Source of the DNA: an uncultured Coriobacteriaceae bacterium
GTDB taxonomy: Bacteria; Actinomycetota; Coriobacteriia; Coriobacteriales; Coriobacteriaceae
DNA length: 64,000 nt
Direction of reading: 5' to 3'
Assembly (NCBI GenBank): GCA_944322305.1
Contig: CALUOP010000004.1
Span: 186,001-250,000 of the forward strand
The notes under the pieces: model-generated
The model's database searches: none
What the model was told of the DNA's origin: nothing
Seen by the model: only the letters and a program-made list of their open reading frames with translations
Shown here: piece after piece, positions 9,357 through 18,298 of the stretch
Position numbering within the stretch: the stretch's first letter is position 1
How the letters are laid out: the number at the start of each line of letters is the position of its first letter
Position numbers and translations under genes: made by a program

Positions 9357-9469
9357 TCGTACCAACGCACATTTCGCCCAGCGTCTTCGTATCAGTTCAC
9401 GTTTCGCCCACCCGCTTCGTATCAGTTCACGTTTCGCCCACCCGCTTCGTATCAGTGGCTATTTCGCCC
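9357..9469 (-). repeat. 30-bp direct repeat array, cluster B (inverted relative to A)
   Basis: Four 23-nt cores at 9357, 9387, 9417 and 9447, again exactly 30 bp apart, read on the minus strand as GGGCGAAA, 10 bases, TACGA. The two middle units are identical over the full core. Orientation is opposite to cluster A, so the two arrays face each other across about 120 bp. Confidence 0.85.
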
Positions 9470-9567
9470 GGCGGCCTCCCGTCGGCGCCCAGCCTCGTGT
9501 GCCGCGCGCCTTGCAGCGCCCCATCTGCCATTGAGAACGGGCGCTTGGGCCCTGCGTCGGCTCTCCC

Positions 9568-10452
9568 TTACGAGAACATCCCGGGCTGGTAGTGATAGTC
9601 GTTGGCCACGTGCGGGCAGAGCTGCCAAAAGGCAACGGCCGAAGCCGCCGCCACGTTGAGGGAGTCCACGCCATGGGCCATCGGGATGCGCACCGCCATG
9701 TCGCACGCGCGGATAGTGCGCGGGTTAAGCCCCTGGCCCTCCGTGCCCAAGAACAGCGCCAGCTTGTCTACCTGCTGCAGAGCAGGATCGTCAAGCGAGA
9801 CGCTCTCGTCGGTGAGCGCAAGCGCCGCGCAGGTGAACCCAGCCGCGTGCAGCGCGTCCACCCCGGCGGCCGGCCACTCGCGCACGTGCTCGCCGGCGCG
9901 CGTCCACGGCACTTGGAACACCGTCCCCATGCTCACGCGCACCGCGCGCCGGTACAGCGGGTCGCAGCAGCTCGGGCTCACCAGGATGGCGTCAACGTTA
10001 AGCGCTGCCGCCGAGCGGAAGATGGCGCCCACGTTGGTGTGGTCGACGATGCCCTCGAGCACCGCCACGCGGCGCGCGTCCGTGCGCGCCAACAGCTCGC
10101 CCGGTGCCTCAAGCGCCGGGCGCCGCATGGCGCAGAGCGCCCCGCGCGTGACCTTGAACCCGGTGAGCCGCTCCATCAGCTCCATCGGCCCCACGAACAC
10201 GGGGACCTCGGCGTGCGCGCCCCCGTCCTCATAGGGGGCCAACAGCGCCGCCAGCGGCTCTAGCCACTTCTCGCCCATAAGAAAGCTCACCGGCTCCATG
10301 CCTGCCGTCAGCGCCCGCTCGATCACCTTGGCCGACTCGGCAATGAAGATGCCCTTCTCGGGCTCAAGCCGGCTGCGCAGCTCGAGCTCGGTCAGGCGCG
10401 TGTACGCCGCCAGGCGCGGGTCGTCCAGGGTGTCGATGCGGATCAGGGACAT
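9568..10452 (-). CDS. TrmH/SpoU-family RNA 2-O-methyltransferase, 294 aa
   Basis: A SPOUT methyltransferase using S-adenosylmethionine to methylate ribose in tRNA or rRNA. An N-terminal substrate-binding domain of about 115 residues precedes the knotted domain with its three motifs: NVGAIFRSAA, FLGTEGQGL and IPMAHGVDSLNVAAASAVA. Start ATG at 10452 has GAGGAG upstream. Related proteins modify 23S rRNA (RlmB, TsnR-like) or tRNA; the target cannot be assigned. It stands alone downstream of the ParB-like gene. Confidence 0.88.
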   Translation of the reverse strand: MSLIRIDTLDDPRLAAYTRLTELELRSRLEPEKGIFIAESAKVIERALTAGMEPVSFLMGEKWLEPLAALLAPYEDGGAHAEVPVFVGPMELMERLTGFKVTRGALCAMRRPALEAPGELLARTDARRVAVLEGIVDHTNVGAIFRSAAALNVDAILVSPSCCDPLYRRAVRVSMGTVFQVPWTRAGEHVREWPAAGVDALHAAGFTCAALALTDESVSLDDPALQQVDKLALFLGTEGQGLNPRTIRACDMAVRIPMAHGVDSLNVAAASAVAFWQLCPHVANDYHYQPGMFS

Positions 10453-10503
10453 GCAAGCTCCTCTACGGACCGAGAATCAACAGAACGCAGGCGTGCCCGC
10501 GCG

Positions 10504-11472
10504 CTACAGCTGGTCGATCAGGCTGTGCAGGCGCTGCACCAGCTCGGCCGGCACCTCCACGTTGCGGCGCGCCATCTCCACCACGTCCTCCACGTTGCGG
10601 ATCGCAGACGCAAGCTCGCGGCGCGCGTCCTCGGCGGTTTTGGGCTCCAGCCGGCGGATGTGCGAGCGCAGCGCGCCCGGGACCAGGCCCTCGCGCTGGT
10701 AGGACACGAACAGCTCCTCCTGCCGGTCCTCCGGCAGCTCGGAGATGGCCTTCAGCGTCACCGGGTCGATCTTGCCCGTGCTCGCTTCGACCTGCCAGTT
10801 GTCGGTGAGGTCGCTGCGCAGCCGCGTGGCCTTCTCGCGCGCGTCGCGCAGACGGCGCTCAGCCGCGATGGCGCGCTTCACCGTGGCCTCGGACACCGGG
10901 GCGCCCGTTTCCTTGGTAACGATCCGGGCGATAACCTCGTTGGTCCGCACGCCGCGGAGCGCCGGGTCGGCGGCGCGCATGGCAGGCACGCGCCGGCCGA
11001 TGGCGCGGTAGCGGGCGCCGCGCTCCTCTTGCGTGAGGTTGCGGGTGACCAGGTTGGTGACATTGAGCAGAATGGAGGCGCGGGCATCATCCAAGCCGTC
11101 GATGACGTTCACCGGCAGCAGGTCGTAGGGACCGGGCTGGCCGTCAGCGCCGGGATGCGCGGCGGCGAGCCGTCGGAAGCACTCCAGCCGGCGGTGCCCC
11201 GCGATCATCTGGTGCGTCCCGTCCGGCAGACGGCGCACCAAGGGCAGCTGCCCCAGGCCGTCCTTCTCAATGGAGGCCATGAGCTCGACAAGCTCGCCCT
11301 CGTTCATGGAGTAGTCGTTCTCGGGGTGCGCGTGGATCTCACCCAGCGGCAGGCGCGCAAACGAGTACGCAAACTCGCCCAGCACGGCATCCGCACCGGT
11401 TGTCGCACCAGCCGCCTCCGGTCCGGCAGCTTCCCCTGCGTTCTGAGCGCCTACGCCGCCCGCCTTTGTCAT
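10504..11472 (-). CDS. orphan ParB/Srx-fold nuclease-like DNA-binding protein, 322 aa
   Basis: The ParB N-terminal domain is clear from about residue 45: an ALPLGEIHAHPEN-type start, then SIEKDGLGQLPLVRRL and the GHRR box that in ParB and Noc forms the CTP-binding site. A helical segment with an alternative helix-turn-helix (EATVKRAIAAERR) follows. The first 30 residues are Ala/Gly-rich linker. The ATG at 11472 has GGAGGGG upstream. There is no ParA neighbour and no obvious parS, so this is not the chromosomal partition pair. Proteins of this type occur on mobile elements and as transcription or chromosome-organisation factors. Confidence 0.7.
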   Translation of the reverse strand: MTKAGGVGAQNAGEAAGPEAAGATTGADAVLGEFAYSFARLPLGEIHAHPENDYSMNEGELVELMASIEKDGLGQLPLVRRLPDGTHQMIAGHRRLECFRRLAAAHPGADGQPGPYDLLPVNVIDGLDDARASILLNVTNLVTRNLTQEERGARYRAIGRRVPAMRAADPALRGVRTNEVIARIVTKETGAPVSEATVKRAIAAERRLRDAREKATRLRSDLTDNWQVEASTGKIDPVTLKAISELPEDRQEELFVSYQREGLVPGALRSHIRRLEPKTAEDARRELASAIRNVEDVVEMARRNVEVPAELVQRLHSLIDQL

Positions 11473-11607
11473 GGCCCCTCCGCTCACTCGCGTCTCTCTG
11501 ACCTCAGTGTAAACGAACGGCGCGAAAGCCGCAGGCGCACAGGCGCCCGCCACGCGCTGCCACTGCGTTCTCCACATATCGCTCTGGAAGCGCGCGCACT
11601 TGTTATT

Positions 11608-11700
11608 TGCCATTGGGGACGGGTACGAATGGCAGAACGCGCCGCATCCCTTGCCATTCGTACCCGTCCCCAATGGCACGTACCCGTCCCCCATGGCAGG
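11608..11700. repeat. palindromic repeat, family 1 (loop form plus extra half copy)
   Basis: Arms of 27 nt (11608-11634 and 11652-11678) built on TGCCATTGGGGACGGGTACG are perfect complements around a 17-nt centre. A further half copy follows at 11679-11700. The same sequence forms larger palindromes at 13694-13768 and 43953-44027. It lies upstream of the ParB-like gene. Confidence 0.85.
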
Positions 11701-11738
11701 CCCCGCGTCGCCACCTGACCTTACCCGCCCGCCGGGCC

Positions 11739-12923
11739 TCATCGTGCCGCAAGCGTGCCAAGCAGCGCCATGTGGTCGGTTCCCGCAATCTGCAGCGTCT
11801 TGAGCGACGCCACCGCCACCGAGCCGGCGCGCGGGTACAGGATGTGGTCGATCTCCATCAGCGGGAACGGCACCGGCACCGGCGAGTAGCGCAGCGAAAG
11901 CTCGGGGCTCGAAGGGTAGGTCATGTGGAAGCCCTCGCCTGCCTGCTCGGAGGCGTCCACCAGCCCGCCGTTTTGCAGCAGCCGCCTGAAGCGCAGGTGG
12001 TCCCACGTGGCGTTGAAGTCGCCCATGAGCACGTAGTCAACGTCCGCGCGCAGGCTCTGACCCAGGCTCGAAAGCGAGGTGTTCCACAGGCCGCGCACGC
12101 CGGTTTTGGGCGAGCTGGGGTGCACGGACAAAAACCGCACCTTGATGCCGCTCCCGAGCTCAACGGTGGCAGCCGGCGTAGCCGACGCGCCCGCCTCGTC
12201 GGGCAGCGAGCTGGTGGAGGTATCCTCGAGCGGGGCCAGCGAAAACAAGCAGTTCACGCCGCCGTTGTCGCGCCAGCCGGCCTTGCCCACCAGCCAGTAC
12301 GGCAGCAGCTCGGCAATTCCCGCCTGCTTGAGGCGCTCGAGCAGCCCGGTGGAAACCTCCTGCAGGGCGAGAACCTCCACGCGCTCGCTTTGCACCGCGC
12401 GCACGATGGCGGCGGCGTCCGCCTCGCCGTTCATGCAGTTGAGCGTCATCACGCGCAGGGTGTCGTCCGAGGCGGTGCGCTCGGTCACCGCTGCGCGCTG
12501 CGAGGCCGCGGGCAGGCCCGTTGCCGGCAGGAAGTAACCGGCGTGCCAGACCACCTCGGCGGCCACGCACAGCCCGAACAGCACCGCAAGCACGCGCCGC
12601 TTAGTGACCGCGCTGACGGCGAGCAGTACCGCAGCGGGAATGGTGAGCCACGGCAAGAACGCCACCACCTGCGCGACCTTGCGCCCCTGCGTCAGCGCCG
12701 ACGGCGCATAGCGCAGGGCAAACAACCCCGCCAACACGAGAAGCGCTACGACAAGAGCGGCCGTAAGCACGCGGCCGCCGCGTGGGCGGGAGGCGGCATG
12801 CGCAGCCCCGTACAGGCGAGAAGCGCTGCGACCAGCGCGCGGGCCCACCTTCCCGCGCGGCTCGGCGCTCGCACCCGGCCGCACCCCACCCGTCATACGC
12901 TGCGCGTCGTTGTTCTCTGCCAT
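11739..12923 (-). CDS. membrane protein with endonuclease/exonuclease/phosphatase domain, 394 aa
   Basis: Three TM helices (about residues 50-135) follow a basic, Arg/Gly-rich N-terminus, then an EEP-superfamily domain fills the rest. Its metal and catalytic motifs are visible: MTLNCMNG, ALQEVS (the metal-binding Glu), VHPSSP, DYVLMGDFNATWD and a closing IAGTDHMALLG with the catalytic His. Such YdcE-like proteins are phosphodiesterases or nucleases facing outside the membrane; the substrate is unknown. The ATG at 12923 (MAENND) is the first start after the intergenic region. It is divergent from the reductase at 13127. Confidence 0.8.
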   Translation of the reverse strand: MAENNDAQRMTGGVRPGASAEPRGKVGPRAGRSASRLYGAAHAASRPRGGRVLTAALVVALLVLAGLFALRYAPSALTQGRKVAQVVAFLPWLTIPAAVLLAVSAVTKRRVLAVLFGLCVAAEVVWHAGYFLPATGLPAASQRAAVTERTASDDTLRVMTLNCMNGEADAAAIVRAVQSERVEVLALQEVSTGLLERLKQAGIAELLPYWLVGKAGWRDNGGVNCLFSLAPLEDTSTSSLPDEAGASATPAATVELGSGIKVRFLSVHPSSPKTGVRGLWNTSLSSLGQSLRADVDYVLMGDFNATWDHLRFRRLLQNGGLVDASEQAGEGFHMTYPSSPELSLRYSPVPVPFPLMEIDHILYPRAGSVAVASLKTLQIAGTDHMALLGTLAAR

Positions 12924-13126
12924 GCGCCACCTCCGACCCTCGTTGGCGATGGCATCTTTTCTACCCCAAACGCGCGCCCGCGCTCCCTCGGTACCGCACA
13001 TTTCCACACGCGAGCCACAGCCATCACAAAAGCGCGGCCAGCCAAAGGCGGGCATACCTCTGATTGACTCACGACGCGCGCGGGAACACTGGTAAGCAAG
13101 AGACATCCGCAAAGATTGGAGTCGTT

Positions 13127-13675
13127 ATGCGTGTACTCGCCATCGTAGGGTCGCTGCGCCAGGGAAGCCTCAACCGCCAGCTCGCCGAGGCAGCCGCGAG
13201 AGAGGTCGCGGCGCTCGACCCCGGCGCTGAGTTTTCCATCCTCGCCTGGGACGACGTCCCGCTGTTCAACGAAGACATCGAGCGCCCCGCGCCCGAAGCG
13301 GTCTCCCGCGTGCGCCAAGAGGTGCTCGACGCCGACGGCATCTGGTTCTTCACGCCCGAGTACAACCACTTCTTCCCCGGCCCGCTCAAGAACCTGCTCG
13401 ACTGGCTCTCGCGCCCGGTGAGCGCCAAGCAGGGTCAGGTGCTCAACGATAAGCCCTGCGCCATCAGCGGCATCTCGGCCGGCGGCACCGGCACCGCCTG
13501 CGCGCAGGACCATCTGGTTGCGCTGATCTCGTTTCTCAACATGCGCGTGATGAACAAGCCGCGCCTCACCGTGCCGTCCGGCTTCAGCAAGGTCAAAGAC
13601 GGCAAGCTCGAGCTGGGCGACTCGCAGCCCTACCTCAAGCGTCAGGCCGAGGCGTTCCTCGCGTTTCTCAAGTAG
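13127..13675 (+). CDS. NADPH-dependent FMN reductase-like flavoprotein, 182 aa
   Basis: A flavodoxin-fold oxidoreductase of the NADPH-dependent FMN reductase family (chromate/quinone reductase type). The FMN phosphate loop is GSLRQGSLNRQLA near the N-terminus and the flavin-contacting PEYNHFFPGPLKNLLDW lies at about residues 75-91. Length fits the family. The ATG at 13127 has TTGGAG upstream. It is a single-gene unit; the physiological acceptor is unknown. Confidence 0.85.
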   Translation: MRVLAIVGSLRQGSLNRQLAEAAAREVAALDPGAEFSILAWDDVPLFNEDIERPAPEAVSRVRQEVLDADGIWFFTPEYNHFFPGPLKNLLDWLSRPVSAKQGQVLNDKPCAISGISAGGTGTACAQDHLVALISFLNMRVMNKPRLTVPSGFSKVKDGKLELGDSQPYLKRQAEAFLAFLK

Positions 13676-13693
13676 CCCTGCGCAACCAAGCAA

Positions 13694-13768
13694 CCTGCCA
13701 TTGGGGACGGGTACGGATGGCGGGAGGTGCGGCACCTCCCGCCATCCGTACCCGTCCCCAATGGCAGG
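13694..13768. repeat. perfect 75-bp palindrome, family 1
   Basis: Two 37-nt arms (13694-13730 and 13732-13768) are exact complements around one central base. The outer 27 nt match the repeats at 11608 and 43953, while the inner 10 nt differ but remain perfectly paired. It lies between two convergent genes, so it may stop transcription from both sides, but no T-tract follows. Confidence 0.9.
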
Positions 13769-13779
13769 CCGACGTTTCC

Positions 13780-14049
13780 CTACATGATGCGCGGTCCGTA
13801 CACCAGAGCAAGAATATCCACCACGTTGTCGGCGTAGCGGTACACAATCACAAACTGGGCAACGGCAATGTGCCGCAGCTTGTCCCCGTACCGCGCGACA
13901 AGACTCTTGCGGACCATGGGAGACCCCAGCTCAGGAAAGGTCGCGATACTGGTAACCAGTGACTTAATGCGCTCTAACAGACGCATGGAATGGATCTCCG
14001 CGAGGCTTTCCACAAACTCGTCGGCAAGGCGCAACGTCACGTCAGGCAC
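13780..14049 (-). CDS. RelE/ParE-superfamily toxin, 89 aa
   Basis: A small toxin of a type II toxin-antitoxin module. The sequence has the ParE/RelE plasmid-stabilisation pattern: a helical hairpin ending in LLERIKSLVTSIATFPELGSP, then strands with RYGDKLRHIAVAQFVIVYRY. Start is GTG at 14049 with GGAG upstream, overlapping the antitoxin stop by 8 nt, so translation is coupled and the antitoxin is made first. ParE members poison gyrase and RelE members cut mRNA; which applies here is not certain. Confidence 0.82.
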   Translation of the reverse strand: MPDVTLRLADEFVESLAEIHSMRLLERIKSLVTSIATFPELGSPMVRKSLVARYGDKLRHIAVAQFVIVYRYADNVVDILALVYGPRIM

Positions 14050-14332
14050 TTTTTCTCCTCAAAGCATCAGCGCGCGCAAAAGCCTCGTCCACCGAGGTCA
14101 CATAGCGACCCGCCTCGATATCGGCGATGCCGCGGCCCACCGCCTCGGCCAGCCGCGCTTCGTAAGCCGCGTCCTCACGCTCGCGCGCAATGCGCCGCTC
14201 AAAGGCGTCCTCGCTGCAAAACACGTACGCGCCCATCCCCTGTTCGGTGATGCGCACCACGTTGTCACGCGCAGCCGCTTTGACCTCCCCAGCGTTGCGC
14301 TGCAGCGCTGTCATGGAATAGATGGGTTCCAC
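14042..14332 (-). CDS. Phd/YefM-like antitoxin, 96 aa
   Basis: Antitoxin partner of the following toxin gene. The N-terminus, EPIYSMTALQRNAGEVKAAA, is of the Phd/YefM DNA-binding type; the acidic-basic helical C-terminus should wrap the toxin. Start is GTG at 14332 with GGGAGG 5 nt upstream. Such antitoxins repress their own promoter, and a palindromic AT-rich site with a TATAAT box lies about 50 nt upstream (14374-14387). Confidence 0.8.
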   Translation of the reverse strand: MEPIYSMTALQRNAGEVKAAARDNVVRITEQGMGAYVFCSEDAFERRIAREREDAAYEARLAEAVGRGIADIEAGRYVTSVDEAFARADALRRKSA

Positions 14333-14373
14333 TGCAACCTCCCTCGCAACAACACCCAGCCCTCTATGCTATA

Positions 14374-14387
14374 CGTATTATTATACG
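14374..14387 (-). promoter_or_regulatory. promoter/operator of the toxin-antitoxin operon
   Basis: CGTATAATAATACG on the minus strand is a near-perfect palindrome that contains a TATAAT -10 box (14380-14385). This arrangement fits autorepression by the antitoxin. No clear -35 hexamer. Confidence 0.45.
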
Positions 14388-14455
14388 CACGTTCATTCGC
14401 TGATATATCTGACTGTCAGAACATAATTTACCGTAAGCAATGCGTAAGGACGATA

Positions 14456-14493
14456 AGAAAAGAACCGGCAACGACCAGGATCGTTACCGGTTC
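14456..14493 (-). terminator. intrinsic terminator after rmlB
   Basis: On the minus strand GAACCGGTAACGA pairs with TCGTTGCCGGTTC (one mismatch) around a short loop and is followed by TTTTCTT. It lies 64 nt beyond the rmlB stop and closes the long polysaccharide transcription unit. Confidence 0.85.
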
Positions 14494-14556
14494 AATCGTA
14501 AACGTTAACGGTGTCTCAGGGAATCAGCCAAAAGGCGAGAAGAGCCGCCGTAAGGC

Positions 14557-15631
<1,075 letters not shown>

Positions 15632-15638
15632 TCCGCTG

Positions 15639-17120
15639 TCACTCTCCGTCTTCGAGGTATCCCCTCAAGGATACCCGCCAGTCGGGCATGGCAAAGCCGG
15701 CGGCCTCGAGCTTGGCGAGGTCGAGGGTCGAGAAGCGCGGGCGCGGGGCCACGGGGCCGGCCGCGCTGGCGTAGTACTCCCCCGTGCTGACGGGGCGGAC
15801 AGCCCCTCCGTTGCCGTTCCTGAGCTCGAACACCTCGCGGGCGATCTCGGCCCAGGAGGCGGGGTCGCCCGAGCCGGTGCAGTTGTAGGTCCCGTACGGC
15901 GCTGGCGAGCTCGGCTCCAGGTCCCCCTCGCGGTAGCCGAGGAGCCACAGGGCCGCCCCGGCCATGTCGCGGGTGAAGGTGAGGCGGCCCACCTGGTCGT
16001 CGACCACGGACACCTCCGAGAGGGCGTCGGCCGGGTCGGCGCAGCGGTCGGAGAGCTTCGCCATGGTCCTCACGAAGTTGTTGCCGTCCCCTATCACCCA
16101 GCTCGAGCGCAGGATGTAGTGCCTCGGGCAGGTGGAGACGGCGAGGTCGCCCGCGGCCTTGGACTGGCCGTAGACCGAGAGGGGGCTCAGGCCCTCGCCC
16201 TCCGCGTGGACCTCTTTCGCGCCGTCGAAGACGTAGTCGCTGGAGACGTGGACGAGCGTCAGGCCGTGCTCGGCGCAGGTGCGGGCGAGAAGGGCCGGCC
16301 CCGTAGCGTTGGCCCTCCAGCAGGCCGCACGGCCCTCCGGGGTCTCCGCCCTGTCCACCGCGGTGTAGGCGCCACAGTTGATGACGCCGCCGTAGAGGGA
16401 CCAGTCGTACTGGGCGTAGTCCTCCGGGTTCGCCAGGTCGAAGGTGTCGACGTCGCAGAAGTCGAAGCTGCCGGCAAGTCCGCGCTCCTCGGCGAGCGCC
16501 CGCACCGCGCGGCCCAGCTGCCCGTTGCAACCGGTGACGAGCGTCCTCCTCGGCCGCATGGGAAGCGCGTCCGCGAGCATGGGGTGGCCCTTGTCGGCCT
16601 CCGAGAGCGTGCACTCCGAGAGCGGGATCGGCCACTCGATCCCCAGCGCCGGGTCGGCGAGGTTCACGAAGGTGTAGGTGGCCTTGAGCTCCGCCGACCA
16701 GTGGGCGTTCACCAGGTAGGTGTAGGCCGTGCCGTCCTCGAGCGCCTGGAAGGAGTTGCCGACGCCGCGCGGGACGTAGATCGCGCGGGAGGGGTCCAGC
16801 ACGCAGGTGAAGACCTCGCCGAAGGTCGCCCCGGGCCTGAGATCCACCCAGGCGCCGAAGACGCTCCCCGTGGCCACGGAGATGTACTTGTCCCAGGGCT
16901 CGGCGTGGATCCCGCGCGTCACGCCCCGCTCCGCGTTGAAGGATACGTTGTTCTGCACGGGGCCGAAATCGGGCAGCCCCAGCGCGGTCATCTTGGCCCG
17001 CTGCCAGTTCTCCTTGAACCAGCCGCGGGAGTCGCCGTGGACGGGCAGGTCCAGCACCAGGACGCCGGGTATGTTGGTCTCGGTGACGCGCAGCCCCTTC
17101 TCGAACTCGATCTCCGCCAC
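15639..17120 (-). CDS. rmlCD: fused dTDP-4-dehydrorhamnose 3,5-epimerase / reductase, 493 aa
   Basis: Carries out the last two steps of dTDP-L-rhamnose synthesis in one chain. Residues 1 to about 185 are the RmlC cupin with RGWFKE, QNNVSFN and RGIHAEPW; residues about 190-493 are the RmlD SDR with TGCNGQLGRAV, SSDYVFDG and YGQSKAAGD. RmlC and RmlD are separate proteins in most bacteria; the fusion is typical of some Actinobacteria. Start is GTG at 17120, one base after the rmlA stop, so translation is probably coupled. Confidence 0.92.
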   Translation of the reverse strand: MAEIEFEKGLRVTETNIPGVLVLDLPVHGDSRGWFKENWQRAKMTALGLPDFGPVQNNVSFNAERGVTRGIHAEPWDKYISVATGSVFGAWVDLRPGATFGEVFTCVLDPSRAIYVPRGVGNSFQALEDGTAYTYLVNAHWSAELKATYTFVNLADPALGIEWPIPLSECTLSEADKGHPMLADALPMRPRRTLVTGCNGQLGRAVRALAEERGLAGSFDFCDVDTFDLANPEDYAQYDWSLYGGVINCGAYTAVDRAETPEGRAACWRANATGPALLARTCAEHGLTLVHVSSDYVFDGAKEVHAEGEGLSPLSVYGQSKAAGDLAVSTCPRHYILRSSWVIGDGNNFVRTMAKLSDRCADPADALSEVSVVDDQVGRLTFTRDMAGAALWLLGYREGDLEPSSPAPYGTYNCTGSGDPASWAEIAREVFELRNGNGGAVRPVSTGEYYASAAGPVAPRPRFSTLDLAKLEAAGFAMPDWRVSLRGYLEDGE

Positions 17121-17121
17121 G

Positions 17122-18021
17122 CTACTCCCTCCCCTGCTGCCGCACGTACTCGCCCGCGGCGACCTTGCGCAGGTGCCGGCCGTAGGCGCTCTTGCCGTAG
17201 GCTTCCGCCGCGCGCTCGAGCTCCCCGCGCCCGATCCAGCCGTTCTCGTACGCGATCTCCTCCAGCACGCTAACCGGCTGGTCCTGCGCCCGCTCCACGG
17301 CGCGCACGAACTCCCCGGCCTCGTAGAGGCTTTCCATGGTGCCGGTGTCGAGCCACGCGTAACCCCGCCCGAGCGTCACCACGTCCAGCAGGCCGCCCTC
17401 CAGGTACATGCGGTTGAGGTCCGTGATCTCAAGCTCCCCGCGGGCGGACGGGCGCACCTCCGCGGCGCGCCCTGCCACGTCGCCCGGGTAGAAGTAGAGG
17501 CCCGTGACGGCGTAGGAGCTCTTAGGGCGCACGGGCTTCTCCTCGATGGAGAGCGCGCGGCCCTCGGAGTCGAACTCCACCACGCCGAAGCGCTCCGGGT
17601 CGTCCACGTGGTAGCCGAAGACCGTGGCCCGCCCCGCCTCGGCGCCGGCCACGGCGCGCCTCAGGTGGCGCGAGAGCCCGTTGCCGAAGAACACGTTGTC
17701 CCCGAGCACGAGCGCGCAGGGCTCGCCGGCGAGCCACTCGCGCGCGATCAGGAACGCCTGCGCCAGGCCGTCCGGCGAGGGCTGCTCGGCGTAGGCGAGG
17801 CTGACCCCGAACTTGGACCCGTCTCCCAGGAGGCGCTCGAAGTTGGGCAGGTCCGCCGGGGTGCTGATGACGAGGATGTCCCGGATGCCGGCCATCATGA
17901 GAACCGAGAGCGGGTAGTACACCATCGGCTTGTCGTACACGGGCAGGAGCTGCTTGCTCGTCACGAGCGTCAGCGGGTAGAGCCGGGTGCCCGATCCCCC
18001 GGCGAGGACGATTCCCTTCAT
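17122..18021 (-). CDS. rmlA: glucose-1-phosphate thymidylyltransferase, 299 aa
   Basis: Makes dTDP-glucose from glucose-1-phosphate and dTTP, the first step of dTDP-L-rhamnose synthesis. The nucleotidyltransferase signature [11 protein letters not shown] and the [18 protein letters not shown] segment are present, with LGDNVF (metal-binding Asp) and EEKP later. The start at 18021 has AGGAGG upstream and begins directly with the conserved [10 protein letters not shown] terminator-like hairpin precedes it at 18076-18108, which suggests its own leader. Confidence 0.93.
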   Translation of the reverse strand: MKGIVLAGGSGTRLYPLTLVTSKQLLPVYDKPMVYYPLSVLMMAGIRDILVISTPADLPNFERLLGDGSKFGVSLAYAEQPSPDGLAQAFLIAREWLAGEPCALVLGDNVFFGNGLSRHLRRAVAGAEAGRATVFGYHVDDPERFGVVEFDSEGRALSIEEKPVRPKSSYAVTGLYFYPGDVAGRAAEVRPSARGELEITDLNRMYLEGGLLDVVTLGRGYAWLDTGTMESLYEAGEFVRAVERAQDQPVSVLEEIAYENGWIGRGELERAAEAYGKSAYGRHLRKVAAGEYVRQQGRE

Positions 18022-18075
18022 GGGGTGCCTCCTGTTTGTCAAGGTACAGAACCGCGCAGGACAAGCCCGCGCTAT

Positions 18076-18108
18076 GAAAAACGGGTGGCCGCACGCGCGG
18101 TCACCCGT
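18076..18108 (-). terminator. terminator-like hairpin in the rmlA leader
   Basis: ACGGGTGACCGC and GCGGCCACCCGT on the minus strand pair over 12 bp with a single mismatch around a 4-nt loop and run into TTTTTC. It ends only 55 nt before the rmlA start codon, so either it ends a short upstream transcript or it attenuates rmlA. Confidence 0.65.
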
Positions 18109-18227
18109 CATCACCAAAGTATCTAAAGCAGAAGAAGGCATCTGCTACGATACTCGCCACGTCAAGCCTTCCCTTACCTTTCCTGGCATTCAGGGATAGC
18201 CCTCACTCACACTTGTCACTCACTACA

Positions 18228-18298
18228 CAGCTCGTCACTCACAGTCATCACTCACACGAAACTGCTATCTGTGAGTGATGACTGTGAGTGACGAGCTG
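18228..18298. repeat. 29-bp-arm inverted repeat made of TCACTCAC words
   Basis: Arms 18228-18256 and 18270-18298 are perfect complements around a 13-nt loop. The octamer TCACTCAC occurs at 18203, 18216, 18235 and 18248, and its complement at 18271 and 18284; neighbours are 13 or 19 nt apart. It lies between pgm and rmlA. Confidence 0.85.

Larger units (their letters stand above)
9001..9567. other. gene-free stretch with repeat arrays
   Basis: No open frame here has a ribosome-binding site and family-like sequence. The stretch contains two opposed arrays of 30-bp repeats (9139-9236 and 9357-9469) listed separately. The remainder shows nothing recognisable. Confidence 0.6.

Noticed and set aside
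9139-9469. CRISPR array
   Set aside because: Repeat cores vary internally, gaps are only 7 nt and no cas gene is in the window.
9268-9534. Small protein with RISSRFAHPL repeats
   Set aside because: The repeats follow from the 30-bp DNA array, which also occurs in the other orientation; no ribosome-binding site.
10504-11472. Chromosome partition parAB locus
   Set aside because: No ParA gene and no recognisable parS site.
13694-13768. Simple intrinsic terminator
   Set aside because: Arms are far longer than needed, the centre is one base and no T-tract follows, so a repeat element is the better description.
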